DNA from: Virgibacillus proomii
GTDB lineage: Bacteria > Bacillota > Bacilli > Bacillales > Amphibacillaceae
Reading direction: 5' to 3'
DNA length: 64,000 nt
Assembly: GCF_018916875.1 (NCBI RefSeq)
Contig: NZ_JAHLNO010000019.1
Span: 806,001 to 870,000, forward strand
Shown here: in pieces, positions 25,071 through 34,491 of the stretch
How positions within the stretch are numbered: the stretch's first letter is position 1
How the letters are laid out: each line of letters opens with the position of its first letter
Translations under genes and position numbers: made by a program
Notes under the pieces: generated by a model
Seen by the model: only the letters and a program-made list of their open reading frames with translations
Told to the model about the DNA's origin: nothing
Database searches by the model: none

Positions 25071-26315
25071 ATGACAAAGCTACTAATTCAAAATGGTCTG
25101 TGTATTGATGGAAAAAGTAGTGAACCTAAAAAGAATTGGATCGTAGTTATCGAAGGGGAAAAAATAGTTTATTTTGGGGAAGAAGCAAGCTATTCATTAT
25201 CTGGAGATGAGACAGTTATCGATGCCAATGGAGGAACGATCCTTCCAGGCCTTATCGATACACATGTACATATGATGTTGGAATTCTCACCGATTGCCGA
25301 GCGACTAGCTACTCCATTTTCATTTATGTATTATCAAGCAGCACAGTATTTAAAAACAACTTTACACGCTGGGGTAACTTCTGTTAGAGACGCTTTAGGA
25401 GCAGATCTTGGGATAAAGAAAGCAATTGAAGATGGACTTATTCCTGGTCCTAGAATGCAATTAAGTATTAATGCTTTAACGATTACAGGAGGACACGGAG
25501 ATGGTTATACGGTGTCTGGAAATATTATTGATTTATTGCCAACTGATTATCCTGGGATGCCAAATGGAAAATGTGATGGGGTAGAAGAAGTTCGGAAAAA
25601 AACAAGAGAAATGTTGCGTGCTGGTGCTGAAGTAATTAAAGTTCATGCTACTGGTGGGGTACTAAGTGCTACAGATCACCCGGAATTTACTCAATTTTCA
25701 CTGGAAGAATTAAAAGTGATTGTAGAGGAAGCGCGTTTTCGTAAAGGTGTAAGGGTAATGGCGCATGCACAAGGTACAGAAGGGATTAAGAATGCTGTAA
25801 AAGCAGGCATCCAATCCATTGAACATGGAATTTTTATTGATGAAGAAGCAATTGAATTAATGCTTGAGCATGGAACGTTTTTAGTTCCGACCTTATTAGC
25901 TCCGGTTGCCGTTTTAGAAACAGCTGAGGAAGCAGGAATGCCAGCTACGGCTGTAGAAAAGTCGAAAGAAGTAATTGAACAACACCATGCAAGTATTGCA
26001 AAAGCTTATCAAGCCGGTGTTAAAATAGCGATGGGAACAGATGCAGGTGTGATGAAACATGGAACGAATTTACGAGAGCTTGGATTAATGAAAGATATTG
26101 GTATGACACCGATGGAAACAATTATTGCTTCTACGAAAACAGCTGCAGAGTGCTTGGGCTGGCAAGATAAACTGGGAACGTTAGAGCAAGGAAAGCTGGC
26201 AGATATTATAATTGTAAAAGGAAATCCACTAGATGATATATATTCACTGGCAGACAATGAAACTATTCAAGTAGTCATCAAGAATGGGAAAGTTGAAAAA
26301 AATACACTCGAATAA
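25071..26315 (+). CDS. Metal-dependent amidohydrolase (prolidase/imidazolonepropionase-like)
   Basis: A 414-residue amidohydrolase-superfamily enzyme. Metal-site motifs appear in order: DTHVHMM, EVIKVHATGG (with the Lys that is usually carboxylated), VMAHAQG, SIEHGIF and GTDAGV. The C-terminal strand KLADIIIVKGNPLDDI closes the composite beta domain. Three in-frame ATGs (25065, 25068, 25071) follow GGGAGG; the third has the best spacing. Such enzymes cleave Xaa-Pro or N-acyl amino acid substrates. With the upstream carrier it may form a peptide- or amide-salvage unit. Exact substrate unknown. Confidence 0.85.
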   Translation: MTKLLIQNGLCIDGKSSEPKKNWIVVIEGEKIVYFGEEASYSLSGDETVIDANGGTILPGLIDTHVHMMLEFSPIAERLATPFSFMYYQAAQYLKTTLHAGVTSVRDALGADLGIKKAIEDGLIPGPRMQLSINALTITGGHGDGYTVSGNIIDLLPTDYPGMPNGKCDGVEEVRKKTREMLRAGAEVIKVHATGGVLSATDHPEFTQFSLEELKVIVEEARFRKGVRVMAHAQGTEGIKNAVKAGIQSIEHGIFIDEEAIELMLEHGTFLVPTLLAPVAVLETAEEAGMPATAVEKSKEVIEQHHASIAKAYQAGVKIAMGTDAGVMKHGTNLRELGLMKDIGMTPMETIIASTKTAAECLGWQDKLGTLEQGKLADIIIVKGNPLDDIYSLADNETIQVVIKNGKVEKNTLE

Positions 26316-26348
26316 AAATACAGCATAAATGTGCTATAACTTTCAATT

Positions 26349-26396
26349 GAAAACCTCCCTTTAAGTTAGATTATCTTGCTTTTAAAGGGAGGTTTT
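26349..26396 (+). terminator. Terminator after the amidohydrolase
   Basis: GAAAACCTCCCTTTAA (26349-26364) pairs with TTAAAGGGAGGTTTTC (26381-26396), 33 bp after the stop. Confidence 0.85.
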
Positions 26397-26439
26397 CTGT
26401 GGTTGTTTAGGAAACTATTACATGGTAGATTACTTTTTG

Positions 26440-26662
26440 AAAAATAGTTTGTCTAGCTTATGTGCTCAACGCCTAGCAAACTTCGAACTCCTTCCTACGA
26501 TAAGTCAACATCGGCTCGAATCAAAAGGAAGGCCGACTAAAAGCGGGCTTACCGCCCACCGTCGGCATACCCTGTTGCAGGGGCATGTTTCCTTTATCTC
26601 GTCAGAAGTTCTCCAGTTTGTACGCGGCTAACCTAGCGCTTTTGGCTTTTGTTCTGTAGTTG
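26440..26662 (+). repeat. R3 repeat, copy 2 (uninterrupted form)
   Basis: The full R3 sequence without an insert: GTCTAGCTTATGTGCTC, then AAAGGAAGGCCGACTAAA, GTCGGCATACCCTG, GTTTCCTTTATCTCGTCAG and GTTTGTACGCGGCT. The TTTAT is followed at once by CTCGTCAG, so this is the empty-site version of the loci at 19719 and 61746. Short open frames inside it are not credible genes. The remaining 26663-26945 has no gene and presumably holds the ectA promoter. Confidence 0.75.
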
Positions 26663-26945
26663 AAATACTGTTTCATCAGAAGGAGTATACAAATTAGAGA
26701 AAATGGATTACTTGTAAAACAAATGAGGGAAAACTCGAAAAAAATGTAGAATTTTGTAGAATCAAACATCGAATTTAAACAACTGCCCTATTATTTAGAA
26801 TTTTTGCTAGCTATTGTTAAAGGATTGATCTTTATGTAACCATAACCATAGCTGAGCACGTTTAATAGGGTGATATCAAGCTTAAAACGTTTTGAGATTT
26901 GTACCGATTATTTATAAGCTTATATAGAAGCTTATTTTACATTAG

Positions 26946-27503
26946 TTGGGAGGTGAAAGCATCCAAACAACAATTTGGACGACGTCAACTGAAAATAAAG
27001 AGGAACAAGAACTAACTTTTCGCATGCCTACAAAAGATGACGGGGCTGCAGTTTGGGAGTTAATCAAGCAAATTGGTAAGCTCGACCTTAATTCTTCTTA
27101 TAGCTATATCCTTTGGTGTGATATGTTTTCAAAAACATCCATCGTTGTCGAGAGTGAAGAAGAAATAGTTGGCTTTATATCCGGGTTTGTCCATCCGGGT
27201 AAACGGGATACATTATTTATTTGGCAAGTTGCTGTAAAAGCTACACAACGTGGAAAAGGATTAGGGACAAAGATGTTGATGAATTTGTTAAATCGTGAGC
27301 ATCTAGCGGAAGTTAATTATCTTGAAGCTACGGTAACGCCTTCCAATTTACCTTCGCAATATTTGTTTTTAGGCTTGGCGAAAAAGCTAAACACAGAATG
27401 CGTTGTTGGAAACTATTATTCTTCTATTGATTTTCCAAGAACAGGACATGAGGATGAACAGTTGTATAAAATTGGCCCTATTCAAAAGGGAAATAACAAA
27501 TAA
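26946..27503 (+). CDS. ectA: L-2,4-diaminobutyrate N-gamma-acetyltransferase
   Basis: A GNAT-fold acetyltransferase that makes N-gamma-acetyl-diaminobutyrate, the second step of ectoine synthesis. The match to EctA is clear: LTFRMPTKDDGAAVWELIKQ, LDLNSSYSYILWCDMFSKTS, and LEATVTPSNLPSQYLFLGLA. The start is odd. The frame's first formal start is TTG 26946, but the Shine-Dalgarno GGGAGGTGA overlaps it. The codon at the right distance is ATC 26961, as if an ATG had mutated. The next ATG (27024) would delete conserved residues. ectB follows 12 bp later. Confidence 0.93.
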   Translation: MGGESIQTTIWTTSTENKEEQELTFRMPTKDDGAAVWELIKQIGKLDLNSSYSYILWCDMFSKTSIVVESEEEIVGFISGFVHPGKRDTLFIWQVAVKATQRGKGLGTKMLMNLLNREHLAEVNYLEATVTPSNLPSQYLFLGLAKKLNTECVVGNYYSSIDFPRTGHEDEQLYKIGPIQKGNNK

Positions 27504-27515
27504 AAGGATGATTTT

Positions 27516-28796
27516 GTGACTACAACAGTAGTAAAAAATAATCGCATGCAAACTTTTGAAGAGTTAGAATCAGCTGTTAGAAGTTACAGTAGAGGTTGGC
27601 CAACTGTGTTTGAAAAGGCCAAAGGCTATAAGCTGTGGGATGTAGAAGGGAAAGAGTATATTGATTTTTTTGCAGGGGCAGGCGCCTTAAACTATGGACA
27701 TAATCATGACATCATGCAAGAAAGATTAATTGAGTATCTACAGAATGATGGAATTGTTCATAGTTTAGATATGGGAACAACGCCTCGCAAGGATTTTTTA
27801 GAAGTATTCCATACTATTATTCTCAAGCCCCGAAATTTTGACTATAAAATTATGTTTCCTGGACCAACAGGAACAAATACGGTAGAAAGTGCTTTAAAAA
27901 TTGCCAGAAAAGTTACCGGACGAGATACCGTCATTAGTTTTACCAATGCGTTTCATGGTATGACTATTGGCTCGTTATCGGTTACCGGTAATTCATTTAA
28001 GCGGCACGGTGCAGGAATTCCACTTCATCATAGTGTTTCCATGCCGTTTGATAATTATATTGATAATCAGGATTCCATTGCTTATTTAGAACGGTTTTTA
28101 GAGGATAGTGGCAGTGGTGTTTCTTTACCCGCAGCAATTATTTTGGAGACAGTTCAAGGAGAAGGCGGTATTAATGCAGCAAGTATGGAATGGCTGCAAA
28201 AGATTGAAGCAATTTGTAAACAATGGGACATTTTGTTGATTGTCGATGATGTCCAGGCGGGCTGTGGAAGAACTGGAACATTTTTCAGTTTTGAACCAGC
28301 AGGGATTTATCCGGATGTCGTTTGTTTATCAAAATCGATTGGTGGAATTGGCCTACCGATGGCGATTACATTAATAAAACCGGAATTTGATCAATGGGGA
28401 CCAGGTGAACATAACGGGACATTCCGGGGAAATAATTTAGCTTTCATTGCAGCAACGGAAGCATTACGTCATTATTGGAAAGATGAGCGCTTTACAGAAG
28501 ATATTTCACGTAGAAGTGAGCAGGTGAAAAATCGTAGTGAGGTAATTATTGAAAAATTCCCATCACTAAACGGAGAAGCCCGTGGCAGAGGATTAATGCA
28601 AGGGATTGCTCTACCACAGAACGAACTGGCTAATCAGATCTGTCAAGCAGCATTTCAGCATGGGTTAATAGTTGAGACTTCTGGTCCAGATGATGAAGTA
28701 GTGAAATTTCTGCCTCCTTTGATCATCGATAAACAAGGAATTGATGAAGGTTTTGATATTTTAGAAGCAAGTATAAAGCAAATACTGAAGAAATGA
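27516..28796 (+). CDS. ectB: Diaminobutyrate--2-oxoglutarate aminotransferase
   Basis: A 426-residue class III PLP aminotransferase with a GTG start behind AAAAGGA. It transfers an amino group from glutamate to aspartate semialdehyde, the first step of ectoine synthesis. Hallmarks: [44 protein letters not shown], and the Schiff-base Lys in [12 protein letters not shown]. It starts 12 bp after ectA and runs into ectC with 26 bp between. Confidence 0.96.
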   Translation: MTTTVVKNNRMQTFEELESAVRSYSRGWPTVFEKAKGYKLWDVEGKEYIDFFAGAGALNYGHNHDIMQERLIEYLQNDGIVHSLDMGTTPRKDFLEVFHTIILKPRNFDYKIMFPGPTGTNTVESALKIARKVTGRDTVISFTNAFHGMTIGSLSVTGNSFKRHGAGIPLHHSVSMPFDNYIDNQDSIAYLERFLEDSGSGVSLPAAIILETVQGEGGINAASMEWLQKIEAICKQWDILLIVDDVQAGCGRTGTFFSFEPAGIYPDVVCLSKSIGGIGLPMAITLIKPEFDQWGPGEHNGTFRGNNLAFIAATEALRHYWKDERFTEDISRRSEQVKNRSEVIIEKFPSLNGEARGRGLMQGIALPQNELANQICQAAFQHGLIVETSGPDDEVVKFLPPLIIDKQGIDEGFDILEASIKQILKK

Positions 28797-28822
28797 ATTT
28801 ATCAAACAAAGGAGGAATCATA

Positions 28823-29209
28823 ATGATTGTCAAATCACTTGAAGATATTATTGGAACAAACGATGAAACTACCAGTGAAAACTGGACAAGTAGACGCTTT
28901 ATCATGAAAAAGGATAATGTTGGCTTTAGTTTAAACGATACCATTATTAAAGCAGGCACTGCTAATTTCTTTTGGTATAAAAATCATATTGAAGCAGTTT
29001 ATTGCATTGAAGGAGAAGGGGAGATAGAAAAGCTTGAAACAGGTGAGGTATATCAGATAAAGCCTGGCACCATGTATCTGCTAAATGAAAATGATAAACA
29101 TGAGCTTCGTGCCAGAACACAAATGCGTATGGTGTGTGTCTTTAATCCACCATTAGTTGGAACCGAAACCCATACAAAAGAAGGTTACTATCCACTGTTA
29201 ACAGAATAA
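28823..29209 (+). CDS. ectC: L-ectoine synthase
   Basis: A 128-residue cupin that cyclises N-acetyldiaminobutyrate to ectoine. Start at ATG 28823 (MIVKSLEDIIGTND), preceded by AAAGGAGG; the upstream in-frame ATG at 28793 overlaps the ectB end and has no support. Typical blocks are WTSRRFIMKKDNVGFS, FWYKNHIEAVYCIEGEGEIE and LNENDKHELRA. No ectD hydroxylase follows, so the operon as seen makes ectoine only. A terminator stands at 29221. Confidence 0.96.
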   Translation: MIVKSLEDIIGTNDETTSENWTSRRFIMKKDNVGFSLNDTIIKAGTANFFWYKNHIEAVYCIEGEGEIEKLETGEVYQIKPGTMYLLNENDKHELRARTQMRMVCVFNPPLVGTETHTKEGYYPLLTE

Positions 29210-29220
29210 GAGGATAATTG

Positions 29221-29254
29221 AAAGGAGCCGATCTAATTCTTGGCTCCTTTTCTA
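29221..29254 (+). terminator. Terminator of the ect operon
   Basis: AAAGGAGCC (29221-29229) pairs with GGCTCCTTT (29242-29250), followed by TTCT, 11 bp after the ectC stop. Confidence 0.85.
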
Positions 29255-29332
29255 TAAGTTCAATAGATATATTATAATATGTAATTGAAGACGAAGAATC
29301 TCATATTGATAGCGTATGAAAGAAGGGAAAAA

Positions 29333-30307
29333 ATGATAATTAATGATCCGTTATATGGAACTTATCAGGTGGATGGTGTACTTGCTGCATTAATTAATAG
29401 TCGGCCTGTACAGCGGTTAAAAGGCATACATCAAGGTGGTGCAAGCTATTTGGTCAATCCAGCATGGAATGTAACTCGTTTTGATCATTCTATTGGAGTT
29501 ATGCTTCTTATTAAACGATTAGGGGGATCACTGGAAGAGCAAATAGCCGGGTTACTGCATGATATTTCGCATACAGCTTTTTCTCATATCATTGATTTTG
29601 TGATGGATAATGAAAAGGAGGATTATCATGAACGTATTTTTCATGAAGTTGTTATTAACTCAGAATTGCCACTAATATTAAAGACATATGGCTATAATTA
29701 TGAAGAAATCATAATGGATGATTCAAAATGGACGCTATTAGAGCAGTCTGCCCCAGAATTATGTGCGGATCGGGTTGATTATACACTCCGAGACATGTAT
29801 ACATATCGTAATATTTCACTTGCTGATGTAGAAGCATTTTTACAAAATCTAATTGTGATCGACGGTAAAATGTATCTTAATAAGTTAGAAATTGCTGAGT
29901 GGTTTGTAGAATTATATTATAAGGAAGTTATTGGTTTCTTTATGGGTCCTTTAAATATATATGGAAGTGATCGGTTAACTGTTATTTTACAGCAAGCATT
30001 GGAAAAAGGAATCATCTCTTTATCTGATTTTTTCTTAGAGGATGAAGAAGTAATCGAGATATTACGTTCAACTCAAGAACAGGAAATTAATCAATTAATT
30101 GTACAGTTACAACAACCGGTTTCTGTTATTGAGGATGAAAATAATTATCATATTCATCGTAAAACGAAGCCCCGTTTGATTGATCCATCAATTTTAAGTA
30201 AAAATCAGCTTATTCGTTCATCAAAGCTGTCTAATCGAATTAAAGAAATGAATCAGCAAGCGTATGAAAAAGCAAAGAAAGGTTCATATTTGCGAATTTT
30301 AGGATAA
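29333..30307 (+). CDS. HD-domain phosphohydrolase
   Basis: A 324-residue HD-superfamily protein. Start at ATG 29333 (MIINDPLYGTYQ) behind AGAAGGGA; the longer start at 29285 has no ribosome binding site. The HD metal site is visible as RFDHSIGV, LLHDISHTAFSH and a later LCADRVDYTLRDM, the pattern of YwfO/dNTPase-like metal-dependent hydrolases. The substrate is unknown, possibly a nucleotide. It stands alone between ectABC and a decayed region. Confidence 0.85.
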   Translation: MIINDPLYGTYQVDGVLAALINSRPVQRLKGIHQGGASYLVNPAWNVTRFDHSIGVMLLIKRLGGSLEEQIAGLLHDISHTAFSHIIDFVMDNEKEDYHERIFHEVVINSELPLILKTYGYNYEEIIMDDSKWTLLEQSAPELCADRVDYTLRDMYTYRNISLADVEAFLQNLIVIDGKMYLNKLEIAEWFVELYYKEVIGFFMGPLNIYGSDRLTVILQQALEKGIISLSDFFLEDEEVIEILRSTQEQEINQLIVQLQQPVSVIEDENNYHIHRKTKPRLIDPSILSKNQLIRSSKLSNRIKEMNQQAYEKAKKGSYLRILG

Positions 30308-30477
30308 GTAATGGTGACTGTAGACTAGCAAAATCTGCATGGAACTGGATAGCTCAAGTGTTAGATCTATGGAATAACATCATTGCAACCTAAATTGACA
30401 AATTGCATTTGCAATCATGTAGGAAAAATGCTGAATTTTATTACTATAAATCTATCAATTATAAAGAAGTTATGGAC

Positions 30478-30786
30478 ATGACATTCAGAAAAGTTATTTA
30501 AGCTAAGTAAAAAAAACGACCTTTCTCAAGCGGTGCTAGCTGAAAAATGAAATACTACTCAACAGGTGATTAGCAACTAGGAGAACGGTCAGGGCAAGGT
30601 AGGAGCATATGAAGAAAAGATCAAGTACGGTTTTAATTGTTACGATCCGTTTTACAGCTATAGGAGCAATACCGTTCGTTCCAGAAAAAAGATATAGCAT
30701 CAGGAGTATTAGTTCCCTATTATCCGATCGTACTGTCTTTATTTGTGTCAATGTTTAATTATATATTCGGATTGTATTTATGCTAA
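30478..30786 (+). pseudogene. Remnant of an XRE-family regulator with membrane tail
   Basis: Reading across lesions gives MTF..LFKLSKKNDLSQAVLAEK, a stop, NTTQQVISN, a stop, then ENGQG, an XRE helix-turn-helix with in-frame TGA and TAG. Further frames give a hydrophobic end, SGVLVPYYPIVLSLFV and MFNYIFGLYLC, like the membrane-anchored HTH proteins of Bacillaceae. At least two nonsense changes and two frameshifts are needed to explain it. Confidence 0.55.
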
Positions 30787-31486
30787 AGGCATACTAACTT
30801 CTGGTAAAGAATAAAGGAAGTATAAATAGTTTCGGATTTAAACTTCGGAAACAATTGAGATGAACAGTAGAGAAACTTTAGCAGAAATCAAGTGAAAAGA
30901 AAAAAGATACAAAAATGGGAGTTTCAAGATAGTGCACATTTTAGGGAAATTTACAGCTATTTTGTATAGCGGAAGATTTACAGGGAAACTATTTGCATAA
31001 GCAGAATCAATTAAAATACTACAAAATAATTGGTTATATGATGTTCTATGATATTGCAACTAATGATTGCAAATTCAAATTTACACATTTTAAACAGATT
31101 ACAAGTTTTAAACATATGCTCCTGTTATCGCTCAACAGCGATCGTTAGGATGACTTATTAAACTTTAGAATGGTTTGGTTTGTTATAAAAGCTTTCCCTG
31201 TACACTATTATTCCATTCCGCAACCCTTAAGGTTTTCTATCTATGATTAATTTCCTATTGCCCTCATATTTGGCTTTCTTTCCTCTGTATTCCAATTCTT
31301 GCAAAATAGCTTCATATCTCATTCCATGATAATTCGATTCCATCCATAACCATAAATATAATTAACTGCATAGGTAGTCCCCATTACATTACGATAGTTA
31401 TAATTCCGATGATTGTTATTTCATTCCCCTTATAGTAATACGCACAAGAAAGTGAAAGGATTTAAAAACAAAAAAAAACCAGAATA
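30787..31486. other. Gene-poor stretch with small coding remnant on the minus strand
   Basis: No intact gene. On the minus strand at 31343-31227 a 38-codon frame reads MRYEAILQELEYRGKKAKYE internally. An overlapping frame just upstream reads AVNYIYGYGWNR, so it looks like the 3' end of a frameshifted small gene. No ribosome binding site precedes it. The product is unknown. Confidence 0.3.
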
Positions 31487-31837
31487 TTAGCCACTGGATC
31501 GATGAGAAGTGGTTTCTTTGGTAGGTGCCATATTTAGTAATATAACTCCTCCAATGATCGCAATTAAGCCAATGGCTGTTAATGAGCCAAAAGGTTCATT
31601 CCAAATGAATATACCAATCAAGGCAGTTAAAGCTGTTCCAAGACCTGACCAAATAGCATAGGCAAAGCTTAAAGCAATTGTTTTCAAACTTAAAGATAAA
31701 CAATAAAATGCTAGGCTAAATCCGAGGATAAAGCTTAGAGTTGGAATAAGATTTGCAAAGCCGTTTGATAATTTTAGCATGGTTGTACCAAACACTTCAA
31801 AGATAATAGCAATAATTAAAAAAAGATAACCTTTCAT
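31487..31837 (-). CDS. SMR-family efflux protein, subunit 2
   Basis: A 116-residue small multidrug resistance protein with four transmembrane helices. The essential membrane Glu is in AIIFEVFGTTMLKLSNGF (Glu14), and the AYAIWSGLGTALTALIG block in helix 3 is typical. It follows its paralogue after 20 bp. Paired SMR genes beside a TetR regulator resemble the B. subtilis yvdTSR arrangement, where two subunits form an asymmetric pump. Substrates are probably cationic compounds or guanidinium-like metabolites; not provable here. Confidence 0.9.
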   Translation of the reverse strand: MKGYLFLIIAIIFEVFGTTMLKLSNGFANLIPTLSFILGFSLAFYCLSLSLKTIALSFAYAIWSGLGTALTALIGIFIWNEPFGSLTAIGLIAIIGGVILLNMAPTKETTSHRSSG

Positions 31838-31857
31838 TCGTTACCCCTCGCTTATAA

Positions 31858-32181
31858 TTAATATCCAGAGGCTAATTTCAATGTAACAACACCACCAATA
31901 ATAAGAAGTAAGCCAACTATTTTCCGCATATAGACATGTTCTTTAAACAATAGTATACCTACCACTGCTGTAAGCGCAGTTCCTGCTCCCGACCAGATAG
32001 CATAAGCTGTACTTAATGGTATTTTAGCCAATGTTAACGATAAAAAGTAAAAAGCCGTCCCCATGCCTAAAACAACACCTAAGGATGGAAAGAGACGCTT
32101 AAAACCATTAGATAGTTTCAACATCGTACTGCCGATAACTTCACTAATAATTGCAAAAAATAATAGGGCAAAAGGATTCAC
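31858..32181 (-). CDS. SMR-family efflux protein, subunit 1
   Basis: A 107-residue SMR protein with the key Glu in AIISEVIGSTMLKLSNGF and AYAIWSGAGTALTAVVG in helix 3. AGGAGGAAT precedes the ATG. It lies 135 bp downstream of the tetR stop. Co-expression with the second SMR gene implies a heterodimer. Confidence 0.9.
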   Translation of the reverse strand: MNPFALLFFAIISEVIGSTMLKLSNGFKRLFPSLGVVLGMGTAFYFLSLTLAKIPLSTAYAIWSGAGTALTAVVGILLFKEHVYMRKIVGLLLIIGGVVTLKLASGY

Positions 32182-32316
32182 CGTATTCCTCCTTGTTTTA
32201 TCCTGTATCGTCTTTTTTAATGTATGATTTTCCTACAAACTTTCCTGTTGATTTATTAAATTACTTGTACGTAGTGACGTTTATTTGTTCATTTTTACTT
32301 GGCTATTTAAACATGT

Positions 32317-32856
32317 CTATTTCGTCATGTCAATTAAACGAGCGATCACTTTTTCCCGCAAATCTTTCTGTAACGGTGCCATATTTAAAAGCTGTGAATA
32401 ATATAGACCATCGATCGCAAGACGAATGATACTTGCATCAACAGGATCCAGCTTATCTTGTTCTATTTTAGATTGCATGTGCTGATACCCTTTAGACATC
32501 TCTTTTGTCATGTTGGGATCGAGCATAGAGGTAGCCATTATTCCTATATTTAGCTTTGCATTATTTTCAAGATCCCATTTGGATACTTGAATAAGGGAAC
32601 GTGTCCATTTACCTTTATCCGCCGGATCATTGGCTGCATATTCATAAAACAGGTTTGTATATTGTTCAAAAACATAATCTGCTAAGCCTTTTAACAATTC
32701 ATCTTTATTGGGAAAGTGATATAAAAGACCGCCCTTGCTAATTCCAGCATAATTTGCTACAGCGTCTAGGGTTAAAGCATTAAAATCATGTTCTAATATA
32801 AATTTCGTGCCAGATTTTAAAATATGTTGGCGCTTCCTTTCAGCTTTCGATGCCAA
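32317..32856 (-). CDS. TetR-family repressor of the SMR efflux operon
   Basis: A 179-residue TetR regulator starting at TTG 32856 (RBS TTTGGAGGG, 7 nt ahead). The helix-turn-helix is LDAVANYAGISKGGLLYHFPNK; the rest is the ligand-binding helical domain. It is the first gene of the three-gene operon and probably represses it through the operator at 33029-33042. The form matches YvdT-type regulators. Confidence 0.9.
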   Translation of the reverse strand: MASKAERKRQHILKSGTKFILEHDFNALTLDAVANYAGISKGGLLYHFPNKDELLKGLADYVFEQYTNLFYEYAANDPADKGKWTRSLIQVSKWDLENNAKLNIGIMATSMLDPNMTKEMSKGYQHMQSKIEQDKLDPVDASIIRLAIDGLYYSQLLNMAPLQKDLREKVIARLIDMTK

Positions 32857-33028
32857 TATTATCCCTCCAAATAAGAAATTTTGACTAGTGCCTAAGCTCG
32901 GATGTAGGTGTTTGCCCAGTTGTACTTGTACTTAAGCCCAAACATTTTACCACTTTAATGCACTTCTAAGCAAAAATCTCATCGATCAATTGATTAGACA
33001 GATAGTTGATGATTCCAAAACTTAAAAG

Positions 33029-33079
33029 ACCGTCTGGACGGTTTTATAATATTTTACTAATTTCAAAAAACATTGTCAA
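33029..33079 (-). promoter_or_regulatory. tetR-SMR promoter with operator over the start point
   Basis: On the minus strand: TTGACA (33079-33074), 17 bp, TAAAAT (33056-33051), an excellent sigma-A promoter. Nine bp past the -10 box is a palindrome ACCGTC-TG-GACGGT (33029-33042) covering the expected transcription start. TetR dimer binding there would block initiation, and an effector would release it. The leader to the TTG start is about 170 nt. Confidence 0.7.
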
Positions 33080-33337
33080 TCCATTTATTTTTTAATTGGA
33101 AGTAAGAATAGGAGAAAAATAAATGTAAAGAGAACAAAAGCTAGAAGCGCTCGATTGTCTGTATTAACGAAGCTAATTTCAAGAAAGATATCTACAATGC
33201 AGAAACAGATACAATTTTCTATACAATAAAAAACGTTGTGCTTATTGAAGAGATTATAACCTTTGTCACGAATATCCATATATTACAAGTTAACATTGAA
33301 TAGATAGGCTTTATAATAGAGTATGGAGGTGAACGGT

Positions 33338-34153
33338 TTGTATATCGGTTTAATTATACTGATTCTATTAAGCTATTTTGTATATAAAGGCTATCAAAAC
33401 ACACATTCTTTAGTATTAAATGAGATAAAGGTTGAAACAGATAGTGAAACCAGTAAAAACACATCGCTTAATATATTGCATATTTCAGATATGCATATTG
33501 AGAATATCTCGGTAACACCCGAGCGTTTAATTGAGAGTATTGATTCAAAGCGAATTGACTTAATTGCGTTAACTGGTGATTTTTTGGACCGTAAGCGAAG
33601 CATTCCCAAATTAATTCCTTACCTAGAGGTATTAAGTGAGCTGCAACCGGTTTATGGTGCTTATGCCGTGTTTGGTAATCATGATTATATTTTAAGTCGC
33701 AAAAGCTTTGCGTGGTTAAAAAAGGTGCTAAATGAACACGGATTTAAAACGTTACAAAATGAAAATAAGCAAATACAAGTACAGGGTAAGTGTGTAAATA
33801 TTATTGGAATTGATAATTTTAGTACGAATCATAGTGATTTATTAAGAGCATTTGACGGTGTAGAAGAAGGAAGTAATTTAGTATTGACACATGACCCTAA
33901 TGTTGTATTAAAAATGAATGAGTATCATTTTGATTATTTACTTTCAGGTCACTTTCATGGTGGACAAATTCATTGGCCAAAGCCGTATCATCTTCGCAAA
34001 ATGGGGAAGTTAGTCAAGATGAATATGGTAAAAGGCTTACATCTCTTAAATGGCAGACCATTTTATATTAGTGAGGGTCTTGGGCAAACAGGTCTTAATA
34101 TCCGTGTCGGTAGTCGACCGGAAGTTACTATTCATCACTTGCCAGTCGAATAA
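33338..34153 (+). CDS. Membrane-anchored calcineurin-like metallophosphoesterase
   Basis: A 271-residue protein started at TTG 33338, since ATG 33323 overlaps the Shine-Dalgarno GGAGGTGA. An N-terminal hydrophobic helix (GLIILILLSYFVY) anchors it. The binuclear metal motifs follow in order: ISDMHIE, TGDFLDRK, FGNHDY, LTHDP and SGHFHGGQ. This is the YkuE/YpbG-type family, which acts on phosphate esters at the cell surface. The substrate is not known. Confidence 0.88.
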   Translation: MYIGLIILILLSYFVYKGYQNTHSLVLNEIKVETDSETSKNTSLNILHISDMHIENISVTPERLIESIDSKRIDLIALTGDFLDRKRSIPKLIPYLEVLSELQPVYGAYAVFGNHDYILSRKSFAWLKKVLNEHGFKTLQNENKQIQVQGKCVNIIGIDNFSTNHSDLLRAFDGVEEGSNLVLTHDPNVVLKMNEYHFDYLLSGHFHGGQIHWPKPYHLRKMGKLVKMNMVKGLHLLNGRPFYISEGLGQTGLNIRVGSRPEVTIHHLPVE

Positions 34154-34491
34154 ATGATGCTGGTGCTGCCATCTGTCTTAGTAACCGGATGTTTTACACA
34201 TGAATATATGGATAACAGCTTTTTATGATCCGTACTCTAAAGATTTAAATGAAGGGACAAGGGATATTGGAGGGAGTAATATTGCTGTTCTATGGATCTT
34301 AAGAAAATCCTATAAGCTTATCTAGAAAAAATACTGATTTAAAGAAGTGTTATAAGTAAGATAAAACAGAACACTCAAAGCAAGCTAACTGAAAATAGGG
34401 CTATTGAACTGCCACTATAAGTCTAGGTGGAACTATATAGAGTCGCCTTTTTTATGCTATGATAGATAAAAAACTTAAGGAAGTAACCATC
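34154..34491. other. Intergenic stretch with short coding remnant
   Basis: About 340 bp without an intact gene. Just after the phosphoesterase stop a frame reads MMLVLPSVLVTGCFTHEYMD, lipoprotein-like. It then shifts into AFYDPYSKDLNEG and SNIAVLWILRKSYKL before a stop at about 34325. This looks like a tiny decayed gene of unknown kind. Confidence 0.3.

Noticed and set aside
33085..33279. 64-residue minus-strand ORF with a hydrophobic C-terminus
   Set aside because: No ribosome binding site, odd composition, and it ends at the tetR promoter. It may be a remnant but is not supported as a gene.
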